Shown: piece by piece, positions 1 through 8,161 of the stretch
Layout: every line of letters starts with the position of its first letter
Position numbering within the stretch: the first letter of the stretch is position 1
Assembly (NCBI GenBank): GCA_964511575.1
Contig: CAZEFM010000005.1
Coordinates: 1-64,000 of the forward strand
Reading direction: 5' to 3'
Source: CALKHT01 sp964511575
GTDB taxonomy: Bacteria; Planctomycetota; Phycisphaerae; Phycisphaerales; Phycisphaeraceae
Length of the DNA: 64,000 nucleotides
Notes under the pieces: model-generated
Told to the model about the DNA's origin: nothing
Database searches by the model: none
The model's input: only the letters and a program-made list of their open reading frames with translations
Translations under genes and position numbers: made by a program

Positions 1-1719
1 GTCTTCGGGGGTGTCGGCGTTGGTGCGGACCTCGAGCTTACGGAACTCGTCGGCCCACTTCATGATCGTGCCGAACTCGCCCGACAGCTTGGGCGCCTGG
101 GTAGCGACGTCGCCGGCCATGACTTCGCCGGTCGAGCCGTCAATCGAGAGGGTGTCCTTCCAGGTGAAGGTTTTGCCCTTGACGGTGATCTTGCGGTTCT
201 TCTCGTCGATCTGGATTTCACCCGCACCGGCGACGCAGCAGCGTCCCCAGCCACGCGCGACGACGGCTGCGTGGGAGGTCATGCCGCCCGTCGAGGTGAG
301 GATGCCCGCGGCGACGTGCATGCCGTCGATGTCCTCGGGGCTGGTTTCCTTGCGGACGAGCAGGACCTGTTCGCCGTTGTGGGCGCGATCGACGGCCTCG
401 GCGGCGGTGAAAGCAAGCTTGCCGACGGCCGCACCCGGTGAGGCGGGCAGCCCCATCGTGAGCACCGTCGCCGCCTGCTTCGCCTTGGGGTCGAAGCTGG
501 GCAGCAGCAACTGCGTCAGGTCGTTGGCGGGCACGCGGAGGATGGCCGTCTTCTTGTCGATCAGCCGTTCCTTCACCAGGTCGCAGGCGATCTTGACCGC
601 CGCGGCGCCGGTGCGCTTGCCGGTTCGGGTCTGCAGCATGTAGAGCTTGCCGCGTTCGATGGTGAACTCGATGTCCTGCACTTCGCGGTAGTGCTTTTCG
701 AGGATCGTCTTGATTTTCAGCAGTTGCGCGTGGACCTTCTTGTTCCACTTGGGCATCTGCTCGACGGGCAGCGGGGTGCGGATGCCGGCCACGACGTCCT
801 CGCCCTGCGCGTTGATGAGGAATTCGCCGTAGAACTTGTTTTCGCCGGTGGACGGGTTGCGGGTGAAGGCGACACCTGTGCCCGAATCCTCGCCCATGTT
901 GCCGTACACCATCGACTGCACGTTGACGGCGGTACCCTTGAGGCCGCGGATGTTTTCGACCTCGCGGTAGCGGACGGCGCGGGGCTGCATCCAGCTCTTG
1001 AACACCGCTTCGATGGCGAGTTCAAGCTGCTTGAGCGGGTCCTGGGGGAACTCGCTGCCGGTGTTCTTCAGGTAGACTTCCTTGTAGGCGGCGCACAGCT
1101 CGATGAGCCCCTGCGCGGGCACATCGGTGTCGAGCTTGGCGTTGTAGCGCTTCTTGATCTTGTCGAAAGCTTCCTCGAAGTGGTGGTGGTCGACGCCCAT
1201 GACCACGTCGCCGTACATGTTGATGAGTCGGCGGTAGGCGTCATAGGCGAAGCGTTCGTTGCCGGTGGCGTTGGCGATGCCGGTGACGGAGTTGTCGTTG
1301 AGGCCCAGATTCAGGATGGTGTTCATCATGCCGGGCATGGAGACGGCAGCGCCGGAGCGGACGGAGACGAGCAGCGGGTCGGTGCTGTCGCCGAACTTCT
1401 TTCCCAGTTCCTTTTCGAGGGTGTTGATCGACTTGGCGACCTGTTCGATAAGGCCGGCGGGCAGTTTGCGGCCGGACTTGTAGTAGAGGTCGCACACCTC
1501 GGTGGTGATGGTGAACCCGGGAGGCACGGGCAGGCCGATGGACGTCATCTCGGCGAGGTTGGCGCCCTTGCCGCCGATGAGTTCCTTCATCTTGCCGTTG
1601 CCATCGGTTCGGGTCTTGCCGAAGTAGTAGCAGAGTTTGGCGGACTTGCCGCTGCCGGAGCGGGTGGTGGTCCGCGTGGTGGTCTTCTTGCTAACGGTCC
1701 GTGCGCGTTTCTTGGCCAT
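1..1719 (-). CDS. ppdK: Pyruvate, phosphate dikinase, N-terminal 573 residues (cut by window edge)
   Basis: Interconverts ATP, phosphate and pyruvate with AMP, diphosphate and phosphoenolpyruvate. The frame runs open to base 1, so the C-terminal PEP/pyruvate barrel lies outside the window; the family is usually near 880-900 residues. Visible parts are the ATP-binding domain (GGKGANLAEM and VRSGAAVSMPGMMNTILNLG near the N-terminus) and the swivelling phosphohistidine domain with GGMTSHAAVVARGWGRCCV, where the phosphocarrier is His483. The ATG at 1719 was chosen because PPDK homology begins about 30 residues later at YYFGK. The residues before it form a Lys/Arg/Thr/Ser-rich tail (MAKKRARTVSKKTTTRTTTR) that most family members lack. 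The gene is transcribed away from the small gene at 1885. Confidence 0.95.
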   Translation of the reverse strand, partial: MAKKRARTVSKKTTTRTTTRSGSGKSAKLCYYFGKTRTDGNGKMKELIGGKGANLAEMTSIGLPVPPGFTITTEVCDLYYKSGRKLPAGLIEQVAKSINTLEKELGKKFGDSTDPLLVSVRSGAAVSMPGMMNTILNLGLNDNSVTGIANATGNERFAYDAYRRLINMYGDVVMGVDHHHFEEAFDKIKKRYNAKLDTDVPAQGLIELCAAYKEVYLKNTGSEFPQDPLKQLELAIEAVFKSWMQPRAVRYREVENIRGLKGTAVNVQSMVYGNMGEDSGTGVAFTRNPSTGENKFYGEFLINAQGEDVVAGIRTPLPVEQMPKWNKKVHAQLLKIKTILEKHYREVQDIEFTIERGKLYMLQTRTGKRTGAAAVKIACDLVKERLIDKKTAILRVPANDLTQLLLPSFDPKAKQAATVLTMGLPASPGAAVGKLAFTAAEAVDRAHNGEQVLLVRKETSPEDIDGMHVAAGILTSTGGMTSHAAVVARGWGRCCVAGAGEIQIDEKNRKITVKGKTFTWKDTLSIDGSTGEVMAGDVATQAPKLSGEFGTIMKWADEFRKLEVRTNADTPED

Positions 1720-1884
1720 AGTCGCTTCAATCCTCTGCTGTTGTTGTGTGATCCCGTTCCCCTGCGGCGGCAATCCCCGCACAGTCCCGCGATTCTATTG
1801 ACTTGAGCCCAAGCGTCAAAACAGCGGCATTTCATCGCGTGGTCGGTGACGCGGCGCGGGGGTGGGCGGTATCCTCAAACAGCC

Positions 1885-2178
1885 ATGCCTCAGGCGGACG
1901 ACAACCCGGTGGTTCTGTGCCTGCGCTGTGGGCGCGAGCTGACCCCCGGCCGCAGCGATTTCTACGTAGTCCGCATCGAGTCGTACGCCGACCCGACGGC
2001 TCCGAACATCACGAGCGACGAACTGGCGGGGCGGGATCTGAAGGAAGACAACGCCTCCCTCGTCGAGGAACTGGGCGACTGCTCGGAGCAGGAACTGGTG
2101 GATGAGGTGTACCGGCAGATGACGATCCACCTGTGCGGCCCGTGCTATCGGCAGTGGATCGAGAACCCGGTGGGGTGA
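1885..2178 (+). CDS. Small CxxC-pair protein of unknown function
   Basis: A 97-residue acidic protein. Two CxxC pairs (Cys12/Cys15 in CLRCG and Cys84/Cys87 in CGPC) could bind one zinc ion, with an acidic middle segment between them. The ATG at 1885 is preferred over an upstream GTG at 1846 because residues added by the longer form are low-complexity and lie over the ppdK promoter gap. No signal peptide or membrane segment is visible. A protein of the same general style, with four CxxC pairs, is encoded at 58907-59230. Function is not recognised; a small zinc-ribbon regulator is only a guess. Composition and third-position GC support real coding. Confidence 0.65.
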   Translation: MPQADDNPVVLCLRCGRELTPGRSDFYVVRIESYADPTAPNITSDELAGRDLKEDNASLVEELGDCSEQELVDEVYRQMTIHLCGPCYRQWIENPVG

Positions 2179-2238
2179 GGGGCGTGGTGGCGGCGTTGTC
2201 GTGGCGTCGTTACGGGAGAAGGTGTGCGATGGGTGGTC

Positions 2239-2267
2239 AAAGAACAACGCCGGCGGTTGGGCCGGCG
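2239..2267 (-). terminator. Rho-independent terminator of the H1-like gene
   Basis: A perfect 7-bp GC stem (CGCCGGC at 2248-2254 and GCCGGCG at 2261-2267, six-base loop) is followed, on the minus strand, by the T-rich run TTGTTCTTT (2247 down to 2239). It lies 30 bases past the stop codon of the H1-like gene at 2297. Confidence 0.7.
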
Positions 2268-2296
2268 CTGTCGTGATGTTGGCAATGCTTGCAGGA

Positions 2297-2860
2297 TCAG
2301 GCCGCGCGACGACGGGCGACGCGGGTGATCTTGTAGGTGCGAGCCGTGGCGCCGGTGCGTGCCTTGGCGCGGGTCGTGGCGGGCTTTCGGCGAGCCGTCA
2401 CGCGCGTCGTGGTGCGACGCTTGGCGGTGGCGGTGGTCGTCGTGCGGCGCTTGGCCTTGGGAGTCGTGGTGCGACGCTTCGCGGCCGTGGTCGTGGTCCG
2501 ACGCTTGGCGGTGGTCGACGTGCGGCGCTTCGCCGTTGTCGAGGTGCGGCGCTTGGCCGTTGTCGCGGTGCGGCGCTTGGCCGTTGTCGAGGTGCGACGC
2601 TTCGCGGTGGTCGAGGTGCGACGCTTGGCGGTCGTGCTGGTTCGGCGCTTGGCGGTGCCGGTCGTGCGGCGCTTGGCCGAGGTCGAACGGCGCTTGGTGC
2701 TGCTCGTGCTTCGTGCCTTCACGGTCGTGGTCCGTCGCTTGGCCGTGGTGCGGCTGCTGCTGCGACGGGCTTTGGGCGTGCTGCGCGTGCGAGTGGAGGT
2801 GCTGCCGCGACGCGAAGTGGAAGTGCGACGTGCGCGGCTCGAACGGGACTGAGTGGCCAT
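2297..2860 (-). CDS. Histone H1-like, Lys/Arg/Thr-rich repetitive DNA-binding protein
   Basis: A 187-residue protein made almost entirely of Ala, Lys, Arg, Thr and Ser, like the C-terminal tail of histone H1 and the bacterial H1-like (Hc1/AlgP-like) proteins. Its centre, residues 69-124, is seven tandem octapeptides of consensus TAKRRTST; looser KRRTTT units flank them on both sides. Such tails bind DNA nonspecifically, so a nucleoid-associated role is likely but inferred. The ATG at 2860 begins MATQSRSS; the frame continues open upstream but without similar composition. No folded domain is seen. A good terminator follows at 2239-2267. Low complexity makes homology searches unreliable. Confidence 0.8.
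   Translation of the reverse strand: MATQSRSSRARRTSTSRRGSTSTRTRSTPKARRSSSRTTAKRRTTTVKARSTSSTKRRSTSAKRRTTGTAKRRTSTTAKRRTSTTAKRRTSTTAKRRTATTAKRRTSTTAKRRTSTTAKRRTTTTAAKRRTTTPKAKRRTTTTATAKRRTTTRVTARRKPATTRAKARTGATARTYKITRVARRRAA
2489..2656 (-). repeat. Seven in-frame 24-bp tandem repeats inside the H1-like gene
   Basis: Seven contiguous copies encode TAKRRTST (one copy ends AT, the last ends TT). Third positions differ between copies, so the array is diverged at DNA level and selected at protein level, but it can still change length by slippage. Confidence 0.8.
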
Positions 2861-3505
2861 TGTGTGGCTCCTTAACAGGACAGGGCTCGCTTCAGAACGT
2901 TCATCCACGCAACCGTGCGCGGATCGCAAACCCGGTTGTTCGTTCGCAAACCCCAATCGGCCCCGTCTGGAGGTCCACTTAACCATCTGTGCCGAAATTT
3001 CCGGAAAAATACCGTTATCGGCCTCGCAAAGAGGCGATTTTTTGCGTTCTCCGCCAAACCCCCGCGCATTCAAGGAACTTCACCTGATGCATGCCGGGCG
3101 GGCATGCACCAGGTGAAGTCGGAACGCTTGCATCTATATCTGGCAGGTCAGCTCGAGCGCGGTCGGCCGGGGTTCAGCGTCTCCGCGAAGAACTCCCAGT
3201 CCGGTTGACCAGTTCGTGAATGCGGTTGTGCATGGTGCCCCATTCCGCGAACGCCTGCATGTTTGCCGGGTCAGCGTTGAGCCACCATTCCGGCGCCGCC
3301 ACCTCGGCCGACGACAGCGCTTCGTCAAAGTAGAATTGAACAAGGTGGATGGTCGGCAATCATGCGGACGCCTCCAACCGTCGATGGATGCATTCGTGCA
3401 GCTCCTGCCTTCGCGCGGCAGGGCGTTGCAACGTTTGCGTTCCCTATTACCTTGTGAGCAACGGCGCGTATGACGCGCTGTTCTCAAAAAATGACAAATC
3501 TTGAA
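2861..3505. other. 645-base gap without a convincing gene; long hairpin and small unlikely frames
   Basis: The part next to 2860 must carry the promoter of the H1-like gene. It contains the palindrome listed at 3077-3119. On the minus strand a TTG-initiated frame of 61 codons (3359 to 3174) has protein-like composition (reads MPTIHLVQFYFDEAL), but it is preceded directly by an in-frame TGA and has no recognised homology. Just upstream another short frame ends at that TGA. This could be the remains of a decayed gene. Nothing else is seen. Confidence 0.5.
3077..3119. repeat. 19-bp inverted repeat (hairpin)
   Basis: Left arm ACTTCACCTGATGCATGCC (3077-3095), five-base loop, right arm GGCATGCACCAGGTGAAGT (3101-3119): 18 of 19 positions pair. 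No T-run follows on either strand, so it is not a standard terminator. It may be a transcript end, a protein-binding site or a cruciform. Confidence 0.75.
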
Positions 3506-4432
3506 CTAAACCGGGCTGGGGACGGTTTCGAGCACTTGTTGCATGACGCGCTGGGTGGTCGTGCCGTCGGCATCGTGCATGTACGTCTTGCTGATGACGC
3601 GGTGCGCGCAGACGGAGATGACGTTGGAGATAATGTCTTCGGGCACCACGTAGTCGCGGCGGTTGAGCAGGGCGGTGGCGCGGGCGGCGGCGGTGAGCGC
3701 CAGCGTGCCGCGCGGCGAAACGCCAACCTGCAACTGTTCGTTGTTGCGCGTGGCGTTGGCGAGTTGGATGATGTAGTCGATCAGGGCCGGGTCCACGTGC
3801 ACCTTCTGCACCTGCTGCTGGAGTTGGACGAGGTCCTGAGCCGTCATCACCGGCTCGAGGTTGGCTAGCTGGGTGCGTGAGGGGTCCAGGTCGAGGATGC
3901 GGGCTTCATCCTCGGGGCTGGGGTAGCCGAGCTGGATGCGCATCATGAACCGGTCGAGCTGGTTTTCGGGCAGGAAGTAGGTGCCTTCGAACTCGAAGGG
4001 GTTCTGCGTGGCGATGACGAAGAAGGGGGCGACGAGGCGGCGGGTCTGGCCGTCGATCGACACCTGCCCCTCGTTCATGGCTTCGAGCAGGGCGGACTGG
4101 GTGCGGGGGGTGGTTCGGTTGATTTCGTCGGCGAGAATGACGTTGGCGAAGATGGGGCCGGGCTTGAAGGTGAACTCGGCCTGCTTCTGGTCCCAGATGG
4201 TGACGCCCAGGACGTCGGAGGGGAGCATGTCGGGGGTCAGTTGAATGCGGCTGAGCGAGCAGTCCAGACTTTTGGCCAGCGCCGTGGCGAGCACCGACTT
4301 GCCCACGCCCGGGACATCCTCGATGAGCACGTGACCGCGTGCCAGAAGGCACACGAGAATTTTCTCCACGGCTGCCTGGTTTCCGAGGTAGATTCGCTGG
4401 ACGTTCGCGCGCAGTCGTTCGAGGCGATGCAT
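3506..4432 (-). CDS. MoxR-family AAA+ ATPase
   Basis: A 308-residue AAA+ ATPase of the MoxR group, chaperone-like ATPases that usually act with VWA-domain proteins to insert cofactors or assemble complexes. The Walker A motif is EDVPGVGKS (residues 38-46), Walker B is VILADEIN (97-104), sensor 1 is VIATQNPFEFEG, and the C-terminal lid domain follows (GVSPRGTLALTAAARA). Length is typical. Usually moxR is followed by DUF58 and BatA-like genes. Here it stands alone, and BatA/VWA proteins appear only 56 kb away at 60472-64000. The start ATG at 4432 is the first in frame that retains the usual N-terminal helix. Confidence 0.93.
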   Translation of the reverse strand: MHRLERLRANVQRIYLGNQAAVEKILVCLLARGHVLIEDVPGVGKSVLATALAKSLDCSLSRIQLTPDMLPSDVLGVTIWDQKQAEFTFKPGPIFANVILADEINRTTPRTQSALLEAMNEGQVSIDGQTRRLVAPFFVIATQNPFEFEGTYFLPENQLDRFMMRIQLGYPSPEDEARILDLDPSRTQLANLEPVMTAQDLVQLQQQVQKVHVDPALIDYIIQLANATRNNEQLQVGVSPRGTLALTAAARATALLNRRDYVVPEDIISNVISVCAHRVISKTYMHDADGTTTQRVMQQVLETVPSPV

Positions 4433-4685
4433 CGCGGCGAAGTATAGCAGAAGCCCGGGTCACAAGGGGCGAGTCCGACGAGGGACGCAGGCTGGGTTTG
4501 GGACGGGTGGCGGCGGCGGGAGGGCGGCGATGGGGCGGCCCGGGCGTGTTCTTTTCGAGCGCTCTTTACGGATTCAGGACCCGGTGGCCGATACAATAGT
4601 AGTACACGCACCGGTCGGTTGCGTTCAGGTTATGTTATCGGGCATTTTCGGTGATCGGGGGGACGATCGCCTTCGGAAGTCGTGA
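4433..4685. promoter_or_regulatory. Divergent promoter region, moxR / cdaA
   Basis: The 253 bases separate two divergent genes and should hold both promoters. A -10-like TACAAT stands at 4592-4597 on the plus strand, without a good -35 at 16-18 bases. The rest is GC-rich with no clear operator. Confidence 0.35.
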
Positions 4686-5546
4686 GTGGAATTCGAACGT
4701 CTGAACCAACTCATCACCCGCATCAACAGCTATCCGCCGCACGAGATACTGCTGGAGGTTGTGATTTTGTGGGTGGTGGTGTACCTGGTGTTCCGCTTCC
4801 TGCGGGGCACGCGCGGCGCGCGCGTCATCAAAGGTGTGGCGATGCTGCTGGTGATGACGACGCTGATCATCAAGGTGCTCGCGGGGGAAAGCGCGTTTGA
4901 ACGGCTGAACTTCCTGTACAGCAACTTCCTGACGTTTGCTTCGCTGGCACTGGTCGTGGTGTTCCAGCCGGAGATCCGCCGGGCGCTGACACGGCTGGGC
5001 GAGGCCCGGCTGTTCCGCGGCGAGCGGCTGCGCAAGGCGCGGGTGATCGATGAGGTGATCGAGTCGATCGCCTACCTGAGCAAGAACAAGATCGGGGCGA
5101 TCATCGCCTTCGAACGGCAGGTCGGGCTCGACGGGATCATCGAGGCGGGGACGCGGCTGGACTCGCTGGTGAGCAAGGAACTGCTCAACACGATCTTCTG
5201 GCCGGGCAGCGCGTTGCACGACATGGGCGTGGTCATTCAGGGCGACCGGGTGATTGCGGCGGGGGTGCAGTTCCCGCTGGCGGACGGCGAGGGGTTCAGC
5301 AGCGAACTGGGCTCGCGCCACCGGGCGGCGATCGGGCTCAGCCAGGAATGCGATGCGCTGATTGTTGTGGTCAGCGAGGAGACGGGCACGATCAGCGTGG
5401 CGGAGCGCGGCCAATTGATCCGCAACCTGACGATCGATCGGCTTCGGTCGCAGTTGACGCGCGGGCTGGGGCAGATCGATATGCCCGAACCGCGCGATGA
5501 AGGCGGCTCGGACGCCGGGGATGACGAAAAAAAAAACCGCCCATAA
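4686..5546 (+). CDS. cdaA: Membrane diadenylate cyclase CdaA with altered DGA motif
   Basis: Joins two ATP into cyclic di-AMP at the inner membrane. Three hydrophobic segments (about residues 20-38, 47-65, 80-95) precede a DAC domain (about 115-245). The second substrate motif RHR is intact at 211-213 and SEETGTISV follows as expected. The first motif, normally HDGAVI, reads HDMGVVI: Asp179 is kept but the Gly-Ala pair is Met-Gly. The GTG at 4686 is the start that gives the usual short N-terminus before the first membrane segment. The YbbR-type gene cdaR lies next at 5679, as in Firmicutes. The protein ends in an acidic/lysine tail (DDEKKNRP) encoded by an A-run. Confidence 0.92.
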   Translation: MEFERLNQLITRINSYPPHEILLEVVILWVVVYLVFRFLRGTRGARVIKGVAMLLVMTTLIIKVLAGESAFERLNFLYSNFLTFASLALVVVFQPEIRRALTRLGEARLFRGERLRKARVIDEVIESIAYLSKNKIGAIIAFERQVGLDGIIEAGTRLDSLVSKELLNTIFWPGSALHDMGVVIQGDRVIAAGVQFPLADGEGFSSELGSRHRAAIGLSQECDALIVVVSEETGTISVAERGQLIRNLTIDRLRSQLTRGLGQIDMPEPRDEGGSDAGDDEKKNRP

Positions 5547-5678
5547 CGCCGCAGTACTCGCTGGCGAACGTTGAGTGAGGCGATGCGGTGGGGCTGCACT
5601 GACGGTGGAACGTCAGCGTTGCGAGGCTGGAATGGTCAATGCCGTCGATTGGGCGATGGCACGTGTCGATGAACCGTT

Positions 5679-6761
5679 ATGTGGGACAAGATTGAAACAT
5701 ATATTGTGGTGACGGTCATCGCCGCGCTGATCTGGCTGTATGCCGAAGGCGAGACGGTCAAGACGTATGAGGTGCCGGTGCAGGTGCAGTTCGTCTCTCC
5801 GCCGGGGCAGGATCTGTTGATCGAGCCCTCGGCGGTGGTGCCGGTGCGCATGACGATCCGGTCATCGGCGAGCCAGTATACGCTGCTCAAGCGGATGCTC
5901 GATGAAGAAGGGCCGATCCGCATTCCGGTGGAGGACACGCAGGGCGTGGAGCGGATGGAAACGCTCCGCGATCGGCTGCTGTCCGGCCCCATTGGTGATT
6001 TGAGTCTGACCATTGAAACGACGGATCCCGCATCGATCGGGTTGCGGACGGAGCAGCGGGTCGAGGTGACGCTGCCGATCGAAGTGGTGACGGGCGACCT
6101 TCGGCTCACCGGTGCGCCATCGTTCGAACCGAGTCAGGCGGTGGTGTCGGCACCGGCGAGTTTGGCGGACAAGGTGCGGGGGATGAAGCTGCGGGCTGAT
6201 CTGAGCGCTGCGGGCGATGCCGGTTCGTGGGAGCCGAACGTTCCGCAGGAGGTGCTGGTGCCGCTGACGTTGCCCGAGCCGGTGGCGAACGCGGAGGTGG
6301 TTCCGAACCGTGCGCGGGTGCGGTTCACGATTGATCGTCGCACGACGACGCTGACACTGCCGCGCGTGCCGCTGTACGTTTCCGCGCCGCCTTCGCTGCT
6401 GGAGCGGTTCGACATTGTGGTGCCGGAGGAAAGCCGCTTTGTGCGCAACGTGGTGCTCAAGGGGCCTGCGGATGCGATCGCGCGAATCGAGTCGGGCGAT
6501 CAGCAGGTTGCGGCCGTGCTGGTGTTCACCAGCAGCGATGAGTTGCGATCTCCCTCGGACCGAAAGCTGCCCGAGCTTCGGCTGCCGAGCAATGTGACGG
6601 TCGATTCGCCGCTGGAGCGGGTGGAGTATCAGGTGGTTCGTCGGTTGGCGACCACGCCGGCCAACCCGCCGGTGCCTTCCAACGCGTCGGACCTGCCGAC
6701 GCCGGCTCCATTCGACCTGGATGCGTTCGTTCCGGGGCGTTCCGCGGGGGACGATGAATGA
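5679..6761 (+). CDS. cdaR: YbbR-domain protein, CdaA partner
   Basis: A 360-residue protein with one N-terminal membrane segment (IVVTVIAALIWLYAEG, about residues 9-24) and an extracytoplasmic region with YbbR-type repeats (for example YEVPVQVQFVSPPGQ and LPRVPLYVSAPPSLLER). YbbR/CdaR proteins bind and modulate the c-di-AMP cyclase encoded upstream. The gap of 132 bases to cdaA is longer than in most operons and contains a small hairpin (CTGACG/CGTCAG near 5598-5615). The Pro-rich C-terminus is poorly conserved in the family. The GTTATG context gives ATG 5679; no strong Shine-Dalgarno sequence is present. Confidence 0.88.
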   Translation: MWDKIETYIVVTVIAALIWLYAEGETVKTYEVPVQVQFVSPPGQDLLIEPSAVVPVRMTIRSSASQYTLLKRMLDEEGPIRIPVEDTQGVERMETLRDRLLSGPIGDLSLTIETTDPASIGLRTEQRVEVTLPIEVVTGDLRLTGAPSFEPSQAVVSAPASLADKVRGMKLRADLSAAGDAGSWEPNVPQEVLVPLTLPEPVANAEVVPNRARVRFTIDRRTTTLTLPRVPLYVSAPPSLLERFDIVVPEESRFVRNVVLKGPADAIARIESGDQQVAAVLVFTSSDELRSPSDRKLPELRLPSNVTVDSPLERVEYQVVRRLATTPANPPVPSNASDLPTPAPFDLDAFVPGRSAGDDE

Positions 6762-6862
6762 AGAAGCTGGTGCGGGGTGTGGATATCGCCGGTCGACAAC
6801 GGTAGGATCGCACGTCTCGCCGCGGTAAGGACCGTTCGGCGGTGAGATGAAAGGACCCGGTG

Positions 6863-8161
6863 ATGAGCACCCCCGCGACGACCACGTCCGCGGCTTCGCC
6901 CGCAGACGTGAAGCGTTACTGCCACGACCTTGCGACCCGCGCCCAATCGGCCGGTCGCCTTCTCAGCGCCAGCAGCGGTGCTGTGCGTGCGGCCGCCCTG
7001 CATCAGGTGGCGCAGCTCATCGGCGAACGCGCCGAAGCCATTGAACAAGCCAACGCCCGTGATCTTGCCGCCGCCCGTGACGCCGGACTCGCCGATGCGA
7101 TGGTCGATCGGTTGAAGCTGGATCGCGGCCGCATCGACAAGATCGCTCAATCCGTCCGGCAGATCGCTGATCAGGTGGACCCGGTGGGGCAGGTGATCGA
7201 GGGATACGTTCGGCCGAACGGTCTGCGGCTGGAAAAGGTGCGCGTGCCCATCGGCGTGGTGCTCATCATTTATGAGAGCAGGCCCAACGTCACCAGTGAC
7301 GCGGCGGCGCTGTGCATCAAGAGCGGCAACGCGGTGATCCTCCGCGGCGGCAAGGAGGCGATTCATTCGAATGCGGCGCTTGCCGCGTGTGTGCGGGATG
7401 GGTTGGCGCAGGCGGGGCTGGATCCTGATTGTGTGCAGCTTGTCGAGACCACCGACCGTGCTGCGGTGACGGAGTTGTTGCAACTGGAGGGATTGATTGA
7501 CCTGGCGATTCCGCGCGGCGGCGAGTCGCTGATCCGGGCTGTCGTGCAACAGGCGCATATCCCCGTAATCAAGCATTACACGGGCAACTGCCATGTGTAC
7601 GTTGATGCGGAGGCGGATGATGACATGGCGGTGGCGATCTGCATCAACGCCAAGACGCAGCGGCCCGGTGTGTGCAACGCGGCGGAAACGCTGCTGGTGC
7701 ATGCCGATGCGGCGAAGCGCGGACTCCTGAAGCGCATTGTCGAAGCGCTGGCGGAACGCGGCGTGGAGGTGCGCGGCGATGAGCGTACCTGCGCGGTCTT
7801 CCCGAATGCCCGACCCGCCACGGAGGAGGACTGGGCGACCGAGTATCTCGATCTGGTGATGGCGGTGCGCGTCGTCGACAGCCTCGATGAGGCGGTGGCG
7901 CACATCAACCGTTATGGATCACGTCACACCGACGCGATCGTCAGTCGGTCGATCGTCGCGGCCGATCGATTTGTCCAGACAGTCGATTCCGCCAATGTGT
8001 TTGTTAACTGTTCCACGCGATTCAGCGACGGCGGTGAATACGGCCTTGGCGCGGAGATCGGCATCAGCACCGACAAGCTCCACGCGCGCGGCCCGATGGG
8101 CGCAGCCGACCTGACGACCTACAAATGGATTGCCCGCGGCAACGGGCAGGTTCGCACATGA
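6863..8161 (+). CDS. proA: Gamma-glutamyl phosphate reductase
   Basis: Reduces gamma-glutamyl phosphate to glutamate semialdehyde with NADPH, the second step of proline synthesis. Recognised by GNAVILRGGKEAIHSN, the catalytic Cys271 in GVCNAAETLL, and the C-terminal signature STRFSDGGEYGLGAEIGIS. About 432 residues, normal for ProA. A GTG lies one codon upstream (6860), but AAGGA at 6851-6855 is better placed for ATG 6863. The stop codon overlaps the ATG of the next gene (ATGA), so the HAD gene is translationally coupled. proB is not in the window. Confidence 0.96.
   Translation: MSTPATTTSAASPADVKRYCHDLATRAQSAGRLLSASSGAVRAAALHQVAQLIGERAEAIEQANARDLAAARDAGLADAMVDRLKLDRGRIDKIAQSVRQIADQVDPVGQVIEGYVRPNGLRLEKVRVPIGVVLIIYESRPNVTSDAAALCIKSGNAVILRGGKEAIHSNAALAACVRDGLAQAGLDPDCVQLVETTDRAAVTELLQLEGLIDLAIPRGGESLIRAVVQQAHIPVIKHYTGNCHVYVDAEADDDMAVAICINAKTQRPGVCNAAETLLVHADAAKRGLLKRIVEALAERGVEVRGDERTCAVFPNARPATEEDWATEYLDLVMAVRVVDSLDEAVAHINRYGSRHTDAIVSRSIVAADRFVQTVDSANVFVNCSTRFSDGGEYGLGAEIGISTDKLHARGPMGAADLTTYKWIARGNGQVRT

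Noticed and set aside
2489..2656. 24-bp periodic array considered as a CRISPR or minisatellite
   Set aside because: The units are contiguous, diverged at synonymous positions and encode a regular octapeptide in frame; there are no spacers.
3174..3359. 61-codon minus-strand frame with protein-like composition
   Set aside because: TTG start directly after an in-frame stop, no ribosome-binding site and no recognised family; kept only as a note in the intergenic entry.
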